A DNA stretch of 64,000 nt. Origin: Rhabdophis nuchalis. Its lineage: Eukaryota > Chordata > Lepidosauria > Squamata > Natricidae. Below are positions 21,661-31,889 of the stretch, piece by piece. The notes below the pieces were generated by a model. It worked only from the letters and a program-made list of their open reading frames with translations. It searched no databases and had not been told where the DNA came from. Position 1 is the first letter of the stretch; each line of letters opens with the position of its first letter. The position numbers and the translations under genes are program-made. The DNA lies in the NCBI GenBank assembly GCA_039707465.1, contig CM077651.1:20891019-20955018 (forward strand). Direction: 5' to 3'.

Positions 21661-22911
21661 TTTAATTTCTAGACCGCTCCCTCTCCCCAAGGGGACTCGG
21701 AGCAGTGCACAGGGAAGTTAAAACAATAAATACACATAAAAATACACATAATTCAATAAAAACAAATTAAACATCAAACCCTGCGCTAAAATTCCCCAAT
21801 ATACTAAAATCATATAACCCCATAAAACTATAGAAGAGAGGCTACCCTAGGCCGGCCAAGCAGAAAAAGTGCGTTTTCAATTTCAGACGGAAGGAACGGA
21901 GGTCCGTGGTTGTTCTAATATCGGGGGGGAGGTCGTTCCAGAGGGCAGGGCCCGCCACAGAGAGCACCCTTCCCCTGGGCGTCGCCCGCTGACAAAGTCT
22001 AGTGGACGGCACCCGGAGAAGACCCTCTCTGTGGGAGCGAATCGGCCGTGAGGAAGTATGCGGCAGGATCCGATCCCGCAGATAGCTAGGTCCCGAGCCA
22101 TGGAGCGCTTTGAAGATGATAACTAACACCTTGAAGCGCACCCGAAAGACGACAGGTAGCCAGTGCAGCTCGCGCAAGAGCGGTGTTACATGGGCAAACC
22201 TAGCGGTTCCCATTATTGCTCGCGCGGCTGCATTCTGGACCAACTGCAGTCTCCGGGTGCACCTCAAGGGGAGCCCCATGTAGAGAGAGTTACAATAGTC
22301 CAGTCGGGATGTCACGAGAGCATGAGTGACTGTGCGAAGGGCATCCCGGTCCAATAGGGTGCGCAACTGGCGTACCAGGCGAACCTGGTAAAACGCCCTC
22401 CTGGCCACGGCTGTCACTTGATCTTCCATGGACAGCCGGGTATCCAGGAGGACACCCAAGTTGCGTGCCCCATCCACAGGGGCAAGATGTTCACCCCCTA
22501 TGGCCAGCGATGGAGTCAGCTGGTTGAACCGGGCAGCCGGAAACCACAGCCACTCGGTCTTGGTCGGGTTGAGCCTGAGTCCGTTACTTCCCATCCAGAT
22601 CCGCACGGCTTCCAGGCACTGGCACATCACCGCTACGGCATCGTTGGGGTGGTTTGGGGTAGATATATACAGCTGAGTATCATCAGTATAGAGATGATAC
22701 TCTACCCCAAAACCAGGGATGATCTCACCCAGCGGCTTCATATATGTGTTGAACAGGAGAGGCGAGAGGACCGACCCCTGAGGCACCCCACATGTGAGGG
22801 GTCTCGAGGTCGACCTCTGCTCTCCTGCCAACACAAATTGCGATCGGCCAGAGAGGTAGGAGGAGAACCACCGTAAAACGGTGGAACCGTTATACTCCGG
22901 AACATCTTCTA
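21661..22911 (-). mobile_element. L2-clade LINE, 1.25 kb, 5'-truncated
   Basis: The 3' UTR is at the left (CTCCCTCTCCCCAAGGGGAC, GGAGCAGTGCACAGGG), then a long RT frame upstream to about 22895. The 5' end stops within the SSYLSGRSQ segment. Divergent 3' UTR relative to 23490 suggests a different L2 subfamily. Confidence 0.93.
21842..22834 (-). pseudogene. L2 reverse transcriptase fragment, 330 codons open
   Basis: Residues in order: GVPQGSVLSPLLFNTYMKPL (about 17-36), the catalytic box YTDDTQLYIS (about 60), LRLNPTKTEWLW, ARNLGVLLDTRLSMEDQVTA, LVTSRLDYCNSLYMGLPLRC, LLRELHWLPVVFRVRFKVL, RSHREGLLRVPS, LWNDLPPDIRTTTDL and the C terminus LKTHFFCLAGLG. The YxDD aspartates are intact and there is no stop or frameshift over 330 codons. 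Upstream of the first Met the frame still reads SYLSGRSQF. The N-terminal endonuclease and first RT aspartate (FDT box) are missing, so it is a dead truncated copy, but young by frame integrity. Confidence 0.9.
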
Positions 22912-23489
22912 GTTAGAAAAATATGGTATATTCTGTGATAAAGAAATTACAGAGCGATTGATTTGTAACAGTGGGATATCTTGCCATAGATCGATATATT
23001 TGGTGGACGGATTATTCTTATGTAACAAATACGAATAAATAGAGGTGTCCAAGAAAAGAAAAATCAGGGAGAGTTGTCAGGAGATACAAGAAAGAAATAA
23101 TGGCTAAAATGACAAGCGACAAATAAACCCCTGCAGTCTGGATTTTGCACATGCGGAGATCTTGTCGAGTACAACACCAGTTTTTGCTCTTAGCCTTGTT
23201 CATCTCTTTAACTGTCACCACTATTGACCTAAATATTGACCTTAACCTAATATTTCATCTTCATTTTAGGAAGGAAAAAAAATGCTACTTGGTAAATATG
23301 CAAGGGCTGCATGGAATTGGCTGTACGTGTTTGTACTAAAATAATTGAAGGCTTAATTTATATACACTGGGAATTGTCTGTGAAGTTTTTGCTGAGCATG
23401 AAGTCCGTTCTGTGCAAACACCTCTGTTTTTATTCTGAAATGTGTTAGATAGAATCAATGTTACTGGTAGCATTTAAGAGTATGTGCAT
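22912..23489. other. Unassigned spacer between two head-to-head L2 copies
   Basis: 578 bp of AT-rich DNA without recognised motifs. Confidence 0.5.
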
Positions 23490-24680
23490 GGGACAAGATG
23501 GTCTAAGGTTGATGATCTCTGGAGGGCACGGGATAGAGGTTGTTCCTCTATCCTTGTCCTATTAGACCTCTCAGCGGCTTTTGATACCATCGACCATGGT
23601 ATCTTATTGCACCGATTGGGGGGGTTGGGGTTGGGAGGCACCGTTCTACGGTGGTTCTCATCCTACCTCTCTGGTCGGTCGCAATGGGTGTTGGCAGGAG
23701 GGCAGAGGTCGTCCCCGAGGCCCCTCATATGTGGGGTCCCTCAGGGGTCGGTCCTCTCTCCCCTTCTGTTCAACACCTATATGAAGCCGCTGGGCGAGAT
23801 CATCCGTGGTTTTGGGGTGGAATACCATCTGTACACTGATGACACTCAGTTGTACATATCCACCCCAAACCACCCCAACGATGCCGTCGAAGTGCTGTCC
23901 CGGTGTCTAGAGGCCGTACGGATCTGGATGGGTAGTAACAAACTCAAACTCAACCCGTCCAAGACCGAGTGGCTGTGGTTTCCGGCACCCCGGTTCAGCC
24001 AGTTAAGTCCAACACTGGCCATTGGGGGCGAACAACTGGCCCCCGTGGAGAGGGCGCGCAACTTGGGTGTCCTCCTGGATTCCCGGCTGTCCATGGAGGA
24101 CCATGTGGCGGCCGTGGCCAGGGGGGCGTTCTATCAGGTACGCCTGATACGCCAGTTGCGCCCCTTACTGGACCGGGGAGCCCTTCGCACAGTCACTCAA
24201 GCGCTTGTGACATCCCGGCTGGATTACTGCAACGCTCTCTACATGGGGCTCCCCTTGAGGTGCACTCGAAAGCTACAGTTAGTGCAGAATGCGGCCGCGC
24301 GGGTGATTATGGGTGCCTCAAGGCAAACCCACGTAACACCTCTCCTGCGCGAGCTGCACTGGCTGCCTGTGGCCTTTCGAGTGCGCTTCAAGGTGTTGAC
24401 AACCATCTTTAAATCGCTCCATGGCTCGGGGCCTAGCTATATACGAGACCGCCTCCTGCCCCATACATCCCTTCGTCCGATCCGCTCCCACAGAGAGGGC
24501 CTTCTCCGGGTGCCGTCGACGGGGCAATGCCGGTTGGCGACACCCAGGGGAAGGGCCTTCTCTGTGGCGGGCCCGACCCTCTGGAACGACCTACCCCCCG
24601 ACCTTCGCACTATCTCGGACCTCCGTCTCTTCCGCCAACGTCTTAAGACGTATTTATTTCAACAAGCCGGCCTAGGATAG
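23484..24680 (+). CDS. L2 reverse transcriptase, 398 codons, N-terminally truncated
   Basis: Longest intact coding frame in the window. Order: LVLLDLSAAFDTIDHGILL (first catalytic Asp, about residue 33), SSYLSGRSQWVLAGGQ, GVPQGSVLSPLLF (about 83), YTDDTQLYIS (catalytic pair, about 117), LKLNPSKTEWLWFPAP, ARNLGVLLDSRLSMEDHV, LVTSRLDYCNALYMGLPLRC, LLRELHWLPVAFRVRFKVLT, RSHREGLLRVPS, PTLWNDLPPDL and LKTYLFQQAGLG before the stop. All three catalytic aspartates of the RT palm are present. Endonuclease and the first RT motifs are missing, so the element cannot move by itself. The first Met is just outside recognisable homology and is unlikely to be a native start. Role in an intact element: target-primed reverse transcription in the nucleus. 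Confidence 0.9.
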   Translation: MHGTRWSKVDDLWRARDRGCSSILVLLDLSAAFDTIDHGILLHRLGGLGLGGTVLRWFSSYLSGRSQWVLAGGQRSSPRPLICGVPQGSVLSPLLFNTYMKPLGEIIRGFGVEYHLYTDDTQLYISTPNHPNDAVEVLSRCLEAVRIWMGSNKLKLNPSKTEWLWFPAPRFSQLSPTLAIGGEQLAPVERARNLGVLLDSRLSMEDHVAAVARGAFYQVRLIRQLRPLLDRGALRTVTQALVTSRLDYCNALYMGLPLRCTRKLQLVQNAAARVIMGASRQTHVTPLLRELHWLPVAFRVRFKVLTTIFKSLHGSGPSYIRDRLLPHTSLRPIRSHREGLLRVPSTGQCRLATPRGRAFSVAGPTLWNDLPPDLRTISDLRLFRQRLKTYLFQQAGLG

Positions 24681-24890
24681 CCCCCTGTTCCTGACTTTAA
24701 AAAAAAAAAAAAAAAAATTATAATTTGGGAAGGTTTTTTAACATGGGTTTTAGCACGGGTTAATCTAATTTAATATATTTTAAATTGATATTTATTGTAT
24801 TTTTGTGGTTTTAATAATGCCTGTGCGCCGCCCTGGGTCCTAACAAGGAGAAGGGCGGGGTATAAATTTAATAATAAAATAAAATAAATA
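23490..24890 (+). mobile_element. L2-clade LINE, 1.4 kb, 5'-truncated
   Basis: It starts in RT just upstream of the FDTIDH box and runs to the 3' UTR (CCTGTGCGCCGCCCTGGGTC, about 24821; GGGCGGGGTATAAATTTAAT) and an AATAAAATAAAATAAA tail. Confidence 0.95.
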
Positions 24891-25497
24891 AGTGAGTCGC
24901 ACAACTATTTCGCATGACATGGGACAAGCCTCCGGGAAAAATCAACTAAAACAATCAGAGAAAATATGAAGGAACTCTCTGAAAACAGGATCTGTCAATC
25001 AACGCAGAAAAGCAAACAACACTGCTGGAATCAAGTATAAGAATATAGGACAGAGATGTCCAAGTACCTTATCTATCACAGCATATGGCTGGTGAGATGA
25101 TTGTTAGATTATCACCTATGGACTATTGAACTGCAGGGAATAACTCAGACATATTTTTTTCTTCTTCATCGTCATCTTCTGTTCATTTCTTCTGTGTTTG
25201 ATTCTTGAAGATTGCCTGGTCAAATCTGTGCAGTTTTTCTAGGCAAGAGTTGTTGTTTTTTCAGCAGAAGTTTGTCATTGCTTGTTTCCTAAAGCTGAAA
25301 GAAAGCGACTAGCCCAAACTTATTCTGCTGATATTCTGTCTAAGGCAGGAATAGAAGTCACAGACTCCTGGTTTCTAGCCTGATATCTTAACCACAGCTT
25401 CTCGGGTCTGAGTGTAGAACACCCTTAATTTTAAAGTTGAAAAGATTTTGGGTGTATTTGGGGGGAAAGATGGTTCAAATATATAATCTATCATTAA
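24891..25497. other. Unassigned sequence
   Basis: No recognised repeat or coding region. Confidence 0.5.
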
Positions 25498-25509
25498 TCT
25501 GGAGAAATA

Positions 25510-25860
25510 AAAAGGTAAAGGTTCTCCTTGGACATATGTGCTAGTTTTTCCTGACTCTAGCGGGAATATACCTCTATTTCAAAGCCAAAGAGCCAGTGCT
25601 GTCCGAAGACATCTCTGTGGTCACGTGGTCGGCATGACTAAATGGTGAATGCACATGGAACGCTGTTACCTTCCCACCAAAGGTGGCTCCTATTTTTCTA
25701 CTTGCATTTTTATATGTTTATGAACTGCTAGCTTTGGCAGAAGCTGGAACAAGTAATGGGAGCTCACTCCATTACACAGCACTAGGGATTTGAACCTTTG
25801 AACTGCTGACTTTTCTGATTGACAAGCTCAGCATCTTACCCACTGAGCCGCCGGGTCTCT
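25510..25860 (-). mobile_element. Sauria SINE, full length
   Basis: Tail (AAGGTAAAGGTTCTCC, about 25512), body (GCATGACTAAATGG, CAAAGGTGGCTCCTATTTTT) and tRNA-like head with B box GGGATTTGAACC and A-box side CCCACTGAGCCGCC. A 12-bp target duplication with one mismatch, TCTGGAGAAATA / TCTGGAGAGATA, flanks it (25498-25509, 25861-25872). Confidence 0.93.
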
Positions 25861-26045
25861 TCTGGAGAGATAGAGCCAATAACATTAGTACCAAAACAAG
25901 CAGATATGATATATTCTCAAGACTAGTAGAATAGTCACCAAATAAGATGGGATGTGAAACACAGTAAAGAGAAGGCGATGTAGGAAGGAGGAGTCTCTTA
26001 ATGGGTAAGACTAAAACCTCCATCTATTCTTCATTTGTAGATGAA

Positions 26046-26216
26046 GAGTCTCTCCTCTCCTAGAGTATGGTCAGCCTAACACAGAGAAGAATTAAGGGGG
26101 GTGGGGACATGATAACTGTTTTCCAGTACTTGAGGAGCTGTCACAGAAACGAGGATATTGACTTATTCTCCAAAACACCAGAGGGCAAGAGAATAAGTAA
26201 AAGATGGAAGCTTCTT
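26046..26216 (+). mobile_element. CR1 LINE, left half of a split copy
   Basis: It reads through the CR1 C-terminal region (CAGCCTAACACAGAGAAG, GACATGATAACTGTTTTCCA, AGAATAAGTAAAAGATGG). It ends in GATGGAAGCTTCTT, repeated at 26914, where the CR1 resumes. Confidence 0.8.
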
Positions 26217-26913
26217 TTTCACAAAATGCTTTTCTATTGAATTATAAAGTATTATAAAATACAAAATACAAAGTAAATAGAAAAGCAGCAGAGGAGGAAG
26301 GGGAAAGAGAAGTGAGGAAAGATAAGAAAGAAAAAGTATTGATTTCCGACTCTCTGCTACAGTAAAATAAGGCATTAATCACAGCTTTTTGCTTTTTCAT
26401 AATAATATGAACAAGCCACTTCTATAAAGATCTGTCAGTCTAATCCAGTGGTCGGCAAACTCATTAGTCAACCGAGCCAAATATCAACAATACAATGATT
26501 GAAATTTATTTTGAGAGCCAGAAGGTGTGGCCTATTTTGTGGGAGTGGCTCAGCGGTCATGTGGCTGGGTGGGCGTGGCCAACTTGGGAAGCAGACGAGT
26601 GGCCAGCATGCTGGCTGGGGAGGCTACTTGGCTGTGGGGCAGCCGGAGCGCTTCCCCGGAGCCCAAGGAGTCCCACCGTCGACGAGGGTGGAGGAAGAGC
26701 CGCACTCAAGGGGCCAAAAAGCCGCTTGTGGCTTGCGAGCCATGGTTTGCCAACCACTGGCCTAATCAGTAAAACCCAAAGTTTCATTCTTCTCCACCTC
26801 AAGCCCAAAGTTCAGAAGCTTTCTCCATGTGGAATCAAAAGTACTTTTGTTATTTTCTTTAATCAAAGTGGTCAATTTTGTCATTTCAGCCAATGGATGG
26901 AAGCAATTGGATG
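26217..26913 (-). mobile_element. L1-like retroposed insert inside CR1
   Basis: The 697-bp insert is bounded by a perfect 14-bp direct repeat GATGGAAGCTTCTT (26203-26216, 26914-26927), as made by target-primed insertion. Its left end is T-rich (TTTCACAAAATGCTTTTCTA), consistent with a minus-strand 3' end. Identity as L1 is inferred only from this composition. A hAT element is nested inside. Confidence 0.65.
26446..26759. mobile_element. hAT-type short element (CAGTGGTCGGCAAACTC family)
   Basis: The termini CAGTGGTCGGCAAACTC and GGTTTGCCAACCACTG are inverted repeats. Octamers GTCTAATC / GCCTAATC flank it (26438-26445, 26760-26767). The GC-rich interior contains GTGGCTTGCGAGCCATGG, and overlapping frames of 80-140 codons have no domain. 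Confidence 0.9.
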
Positions 26914-27115
26914 GATGGAAGCTTCTTAAAAAGAAATCCAACCTACAGGTAAGAAGAAAAGTATGTCAGTGAGAACAATTGATCAGTGGAATAGCTTGCA
27001 TCCCTAGGTTGTGGGTGCTACATCACTGGAAATTTTTAAGAAGAGATTGGATAGCTATTTGTCCAATTGAACAGTGGGTTGTACCAGAAGACCTCAGGTT
27101 CCTTTCCAGCCCCAT
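26914..27115 (+). mobile_element. CR1 LINE, right half of the split copy
   Basis: It resumes after the insert with TCCAACCTACAGGTAAGAAG, AGAACAATTGATCAGTGGAA and GAAGACCTCAGGTTCCTTTC. The order is continuous with 26046-26216. Confidence 0.8.
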
Positions 27116-27300
27116 GCTTCCCTTTTCTCTGACATGGCACTAATGTCAAGGCCTTCTGCTATAAAATATATTGTGGAACTGATCTGCAGCATTTGGGATG
27201 TTGGGAGCTAAAACATGTAGCTAAAAATATAAGTATGTCTTCTATTTCAATAAAATTGGGCTTTATGAATGAGACCATGTATATTAAACCAGGAATAAAC

Positions 27301-27606
27301 CAGAGGTGGTATTCAGCCAGTTCTGACTGCTTCTGGAGAACCGTTAGCAGAAAGTTTGAGTAGTTTGTAGAACTGGCAAATAGGCTGGCCCTGCCCCTGC
27401 TGCCTCCCAGCCTCCCAGCTGATCTTCTTCTGTTGCTCTGAACAGGAGAACGGAGCTGGAAAACAGGTTATGGGATGGAGTTGGAATGGGGATTTTGCAG
27501 TAACCTTCCCCTGTCATGCCCACCAAGCCACGCCCATCAAGTCACACCATGCCCACCAAGCCGTGTCCACAAAACCAGTAGTAAAAAAAATTGAATCCCA
27601 CCACTG
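27301..27606. mobile_element. hAT-type short element, 306 bp
   Basis: Termini CAGAGGTGGTATTCA and TTGAATCCCACCACTG. GAATAAAC flanks it exactly (27293-27300, 27607-27614). The interior has inverted versions of the ACCAGTAGTAAAAAA and TGCCCACCAAGCCACGCCC motifs of 6140-6433, so it is the same family in the opposite orientation. Confidence 0.93.
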
Positions 27607-27845
27607 GAATAAACAATATAATAAATGTTGCATTACACAATGAAATAAACTTCATAATAATAAAGGTGAATTTAGAAAGGCATTTGTATGTTCATCAGAT
27701 TAAAGCTCCCTTTCGAAAAATCCATAATGCCATCCAATAAACCGAAATTTGGGTTCTGCCCTTAATGTCACATTCTTGCTTATTCTTCATTAATCAATTT
27801 CTAGAAATTCTTTCTAAAAAGCCAAAGACATCCTTTGTTTTTGAA

Positions 27846-28095
27846 CCTCTGTACCTGACCGGAACTGAATGGGTGGAAGCTGCCAGCATGGCAGTGGAAG
27901 ATTGGACCATATGATAGACTTGTGGGTGGGGGGCAAGATCTTTCCTTGTGGGTGGGGAAAACGAGGAAGTTTTCAGATTCGGGTTTTCCCAGATGTGCCA
28001 ACCTGGCTCTCTTAATAAATTGGAACTTTGAGCAATACTTTGCCTTGGACTCTGATTGATTTTTGGATGCTATTTGGAACCCTGACACCATTAGC
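27846..28095 (+). repeat. LTR-like repeat, same family as 624-845
   Basis: Contains GTGGGTGGGGAAAACGAGG, TTTTCAGATTCGGGTTTTCC and CTTAATAAATTGGAACTTTG, then TGCCTTGGACTC. The poly(A)-like signal near the 3' side supports an LTR, but no boundaries with target duplication were identified. Confidence 0.45.
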
Positions 28096-28795
28096 CTCAA
28101 GCTGTTCATAGTTTATGCACACTGCAGGCTGACAAGGCAGGATTCCTGGATAATAACGCGCAACTCTAGGCCACAATTTGAGCAGGAGAGACGAATGTCA
28201 CTTTCCCGTTCTTTCCCTTTAGACAACAGTTGCCTTCTTAAAGGCCAATATTCTAATAACAGCAACCTTCTTTTATGAGGCTGCCCTACATTTTATATTT
28301 GTCTCATCAGATGCTACACATGTAGCTCAGTTTCATTTTAACTGTCACACAAAGGTCATTTCGGATATTTAAGTATTCCAGTGAAAATCGCTGCAGAAGA
28401 GAAGGAAGGACTTTTCTGGGACACAAATGCAAATACATGATCCCTGGCTATAGATGTGACATTCAGTGTGGCAACATTGCAACATTTCATTTAAAAATCT
28501 TCAGCATATGTTTCCTCCCTACTTTGCAAGATGTAGAGAAACATTTTATTCAGAAAGAGGGGGGGAGGAAACAGTGACCTCTATAAACAGGGCATAAGCT
28601 AATTTAAGTATAAGACATATACAGTAGTTGTTACCCAAGAGATAGGATGAGAATCATTTTGATAGGAAAAGGAAAAATACTTAATCTTGTTTTCTTGATT
28701 CTATTAATGCAGAATCTTTCAGAATGGACTCCACAGTCTCCCTAGCTGGTACAATGCTAAAGGTTCAAATATGTTCATCTGTGATTAAGCACTGT
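28096..28795. other. Unassigned sequence
   Basis: No recognised element. A purine run (GAAAGAGGGGGGGAGGAAA) lies near 28553. Confidence 0.45.
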
Positions 28796-29095
28796 GTCCA
28801 TCTGGGTTCAGTTCCAAGTGGGAAGAAAGACACTGGAAACATGGAGGCTGCTTGGAAAGATGGTTTAATGGTGGACAGGATCACACGGTTTGGGCAAAAA
28901 GGGCACGGATGCTGAGAGTGCTTGGGCTTTATGCCCTCTCTGGGCTTTTGAATTTGAGCTTGTATTCTGATTGGTTGTCAGATGCCCATGTGGACATTCA
29001 GGGGTAACTTTGTAGGTTGTCTGTGTCCCAGGCTTTGGTTGGGGTGGCAAATGGAAACAGAGGACTCTCACAGCCATTTTCCTTGATAGCCTACA
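28796..29095 (-). mobile_element. Possible LTR remnant
   Basis: The minus strand reads from TGTAGGCTATCAAGG (29094 side) through a CATAAAGCCC TATA-like site to ATTAAACCATCTTTCCAAGC and ends near GATGGACA. The order resembles U3-R-U5. No target duplication was found. Confidence 0.3.
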
Positions 29096-29929
29096 TTAAA
29101 AATTGTAAGGCATCACTCCTCCGTGGCCTTGCCGCTGAGACAAAGCCATGCTCAGTGCGAACAATGCAGGATGCCTAGCGCTGAGGGGGTGAGAAGGTTA
29201 ACCCAGACCCGAGGAAGAGTCCTTTGAGATACATTTCAAGCGCAAATGACAACGCTTGTTGTTGTTCCACTGTTTGCAAATCACGGCTGACAAAGTTAAC
29301 CCCGGCCACCTCAGCTTCTCATCTACACAGACATTATTTGCGCGGTGCTTTGCAATGCAAGACCATTTCCCGCGCCCTTGATTTAGATTCCAAGCAAAGT
29401 AACAGCATCACAAGGTCACCACTCTATCACGCTGTTCTTTTGTTTTGAATGCCACGGATTATTGATATGGCTTCCCTACATAAATCTTTTGTGTCTCTTT
29501 TATGAAAAGGGCACTTGGCTGGAAAATCGACTCTGGCTCGGTAAAGCCAGTCAATTCTACTCCAAAAGTACACGAGAGATTCAAAACAAGCATCAACCTG
29601 GATGTTTAGAGTTATTTCTAAGAGATGCTGCTGATGCCGAAACACCAACATTTATTGCAATATCAACAGGAGCACACACACACACTTTTTTTTTTCAAAT
29701 TTCGTTGCCTGTTGTAAAGAACAACAAAAACAAAGCAGGAAATCAAGAAATAGCTCTGTGAACAGGAGGAAATACTCAATGGATAAAACCAGACATGGAA
29801 TAATAGAGTTGAGGGATTCTGAGGCAGAGTTCAAGTAAGCCCCACTCTGCAATTGTTCTTTTTTTATTTTTTTCCTGAGCCTTGGACTGAACAGTCGTAG
29901 AAGAAGTAAACATCATGCTTTGTAAGACA
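29096..29929. other. Unassigned, relatively CpG-containing single-copy-looking DNA
   Basis: 29200-29460 has several CpGs (for example TTTGCGCGGTGC, TTCCCGCGCCC) without any repeat signature I know. No open frame with a domain was found. It is a candidate for conserved non-coding sequence only. Confidence 0.35.
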
Positions 29930-30172
29930 TAGGTACTCCTTGACTTACGACCACCATTGAGCCCAAAATGTGTAGACATTTGTGGAGTGAGTTTTGCCCT
30001 GTTTTACGACCTTTCTTGCCACAGTTGTTAAGTGAATCGCGGCATTTGTTCAAGGAGTGACAGTGTTGTTAAGTGAATCTAGATTACCCGTTGATTTTAC
30101 TTGTCGGAAGGTTGCAGAAAGTGACCACGTGACCTCCACCCACCCCCGACACTGCAACCGTCATAAGTATGA
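29930..30172. repeat. Interspersed repeat of the 'tacgacc' type
   Basis: Begins TAGGTACTCCTTGACTTACG, has TTTTACGACCTTTC, GTTAAGTGAATC twice and CACGTGACC, and ends CGTCATAAGTATGAGTCAG. Inverted ends suggest a DNA element, but boundaries are not fixed. A diverged copy lies at 4791-5010. Confidence 0.5.
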
Positions 30173-30189
30173 GTCAGTATGTGTGGTGG

Positions 30190-30245
30190 GCGCCCGGCCC
30201 TGTTGCACTGTACCAGTTGCAACGGGATCCAGAACCCACCACTGA
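30190..30245. mobile_element. hAT-type right-end fragment
   Basis: Ends in GATCCAGAACCCACCACTG, the inverted form of the CAGTGGTGGGTT terminus. The left terminus is missing. Confidence 0.45.
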
Positions 30246-30342
30246 TGGGTAGCCAGGCTATGAATCACTTACAAGTTCTGAACATACCACTACAAAACAC
30301 TATTTTATCCTGGTCCTTGTAACCAAAGAATAACCTATAAAA

Positions 30343-31110
30343 CAGAGGTGGGTTCCTGTTGTGGCCCAGCAGGGACCAGCTGAGCTGCTGATGGACTCTG
30401 ATAGTGAGGAACAATATGAGTCTGCCATGGAGACTGAGGATGACCCTGGGGGTCTTCAGAGTCAGAGTAGGAACCAGAGAGGCTGGTTGGCCATCAGGAG
30501 GCGCCTGAGGCATGGAGCAATGGGGAGGATCAAAGGCAGTTTGTCTCTGATGCTAGAATGAGGAGAGCTGAGAAACGGAAGCAGCAACTCCATAGGCAGG
30601 CTCACAGAAGGTGATTAAGCACCAGGTGGTTGTTGATTGTCCCCTCCCAAGAGAGCTTATAGGTGAGGCAATGGGAGGGGACATTTGCAGGAAACAACCG
30701 TTCAGTTGCAGTAGCCGTTTAGTGAGACAGTCATGAATGTTCGTGTGGAGAGATTTCGGTGAGTCAAGCCTATGTTTTTAGTTTCTGGGCTCTCAGCCAA
30801 GGGGGTTTGCTTATCTCTCACTCATTAGTCGTGGCAGACAGCCAAGCCTGTGTTCTTGTATATTCCCGGGTCTGGGACAGAACAGGTTCCTACCGGTTTG
30901 GACCAGTTCAGCTAAGTAGGTAGTAACTCGGCATGCCATGCCCTCAAACCGATTCTATTGCCGACACCGTAGGCGGTGCCATCTTGGTTTTTTGCTTCTG
31001 CACATGTGCAGATGCATTTTTTTACTACTGTGCATGTGCGCAAAGTGTGTGCGTGCCTGAAGTGCATCCCTAAGTGAACCAGCAGTAGCAGAAGCCGGAA
31101 CCCACCCCTG
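30343..31110. mobile_element. hAT-type element carrying a nested solo LTR
   Basis: Termini CAGAGGTGGGTTCC and GGAACCCACCCCTG. Flanking octamers are CTATAAAA / CTATAAAG (30335-30342, 31111-31118). Without the LTR the element is about 234 bp and reads GGGTTCCTACCGGTTTGG across the insertion point. Confidence 0.9.
30357..30884 (+). mobile_element. Solo LTR nested in a hAT element
   Basis: Starts TGTTGTGGCCCAGCAGGG and ends GGGACAGAACA. The hexamer GGTTCC is found on both sides (30351-30356, 30885-30890), part of which belongs to the host element. It shares its left half with the LTR at 10080. There is no internal retroviral coding sequence. Confidence 0.85.
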
Positions 31111-31410
31111 CTATAAAGGGACATTAAGAAGCCAGTCTCAGTGTTGGGGTTGCAAATACCATTATCATTTAATCTCAACAAACCATTTTGAGTCTCTGAG
31201 TAAACATTATATGGGGCTCCACCTCCTTTGCATCTCAAATAGTTTCCTTCCTTTCTGGTGTCCACATCATTTTTATTGTCATCAGCCTATTTTTGTTATT
31301 GACTTAAGTTGCCCACAAACAGCATTTGTCCAAGTCCACAAACATATGTTTCATATTCATTTGAATCAGGGATGGCATCCATACATCAGCACTTAACACT
31401 GGGGGGAGGG

Positions 31411-31411
31411 T

Positions 31412-31443
<32 letters not shown>

Positions 31444-31889
31444 GACAGGGAGACAGAGAGAGAGACACAGAGAGAGACAGAAAAACAAAGAGACAGACAG
31501 GCAGACAGACAGAGAAAGAGAGAGACAGAGAGAAACACACAGAGAGAGAGAGAGAGACAGAGACAGAGAGAGACAGAGACAGAGAGAGACAGAGACAGAG
31601 AGAGAGACACAGAGACACAGAGGCAAAGACACACACACAGAGAGAAAGACAGAGAGAGAGACAGACATACAGAGAGAGAGAGACATAGAGAGAGACAGAC
31701 AGAGACAGAAAAACAAAGACAGAGAGATAGACGCACAGAGAGAGAGAAAAATACAGAGAGAGACAGAGAGACAGATACACAGAGAGAGAGAGAGGGAGAG
31801 GGAGAGACAGAGAGAGAGACAGACACAGAGAGTGAGACAGACAGACAGAGAGACAAAGACACACACACAAACACACACACACACAGAGA
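31411..31889. repeat. GAGA/GACA/CACA purine-rich simple repeat, 479 bp
   Basis: Mixed (GA)n, (GACA)n and (GAGACA)n with a terminal (CA)n from about 31858. Nearly all purine plus C on the plus strand. Long frames in several readings, rich in Ser/Leu/Val/Cys on minus and Arg/Glu on plus, are a by-product of the repeat and are not genes. Confidence 0.95.

Noticed and set aside
23846..24527. Several 69-147-codon frames on both strands over the L2 RT
   Set aside because: They are shadows of the GC-rich L2 coding frame at 23484-24680.
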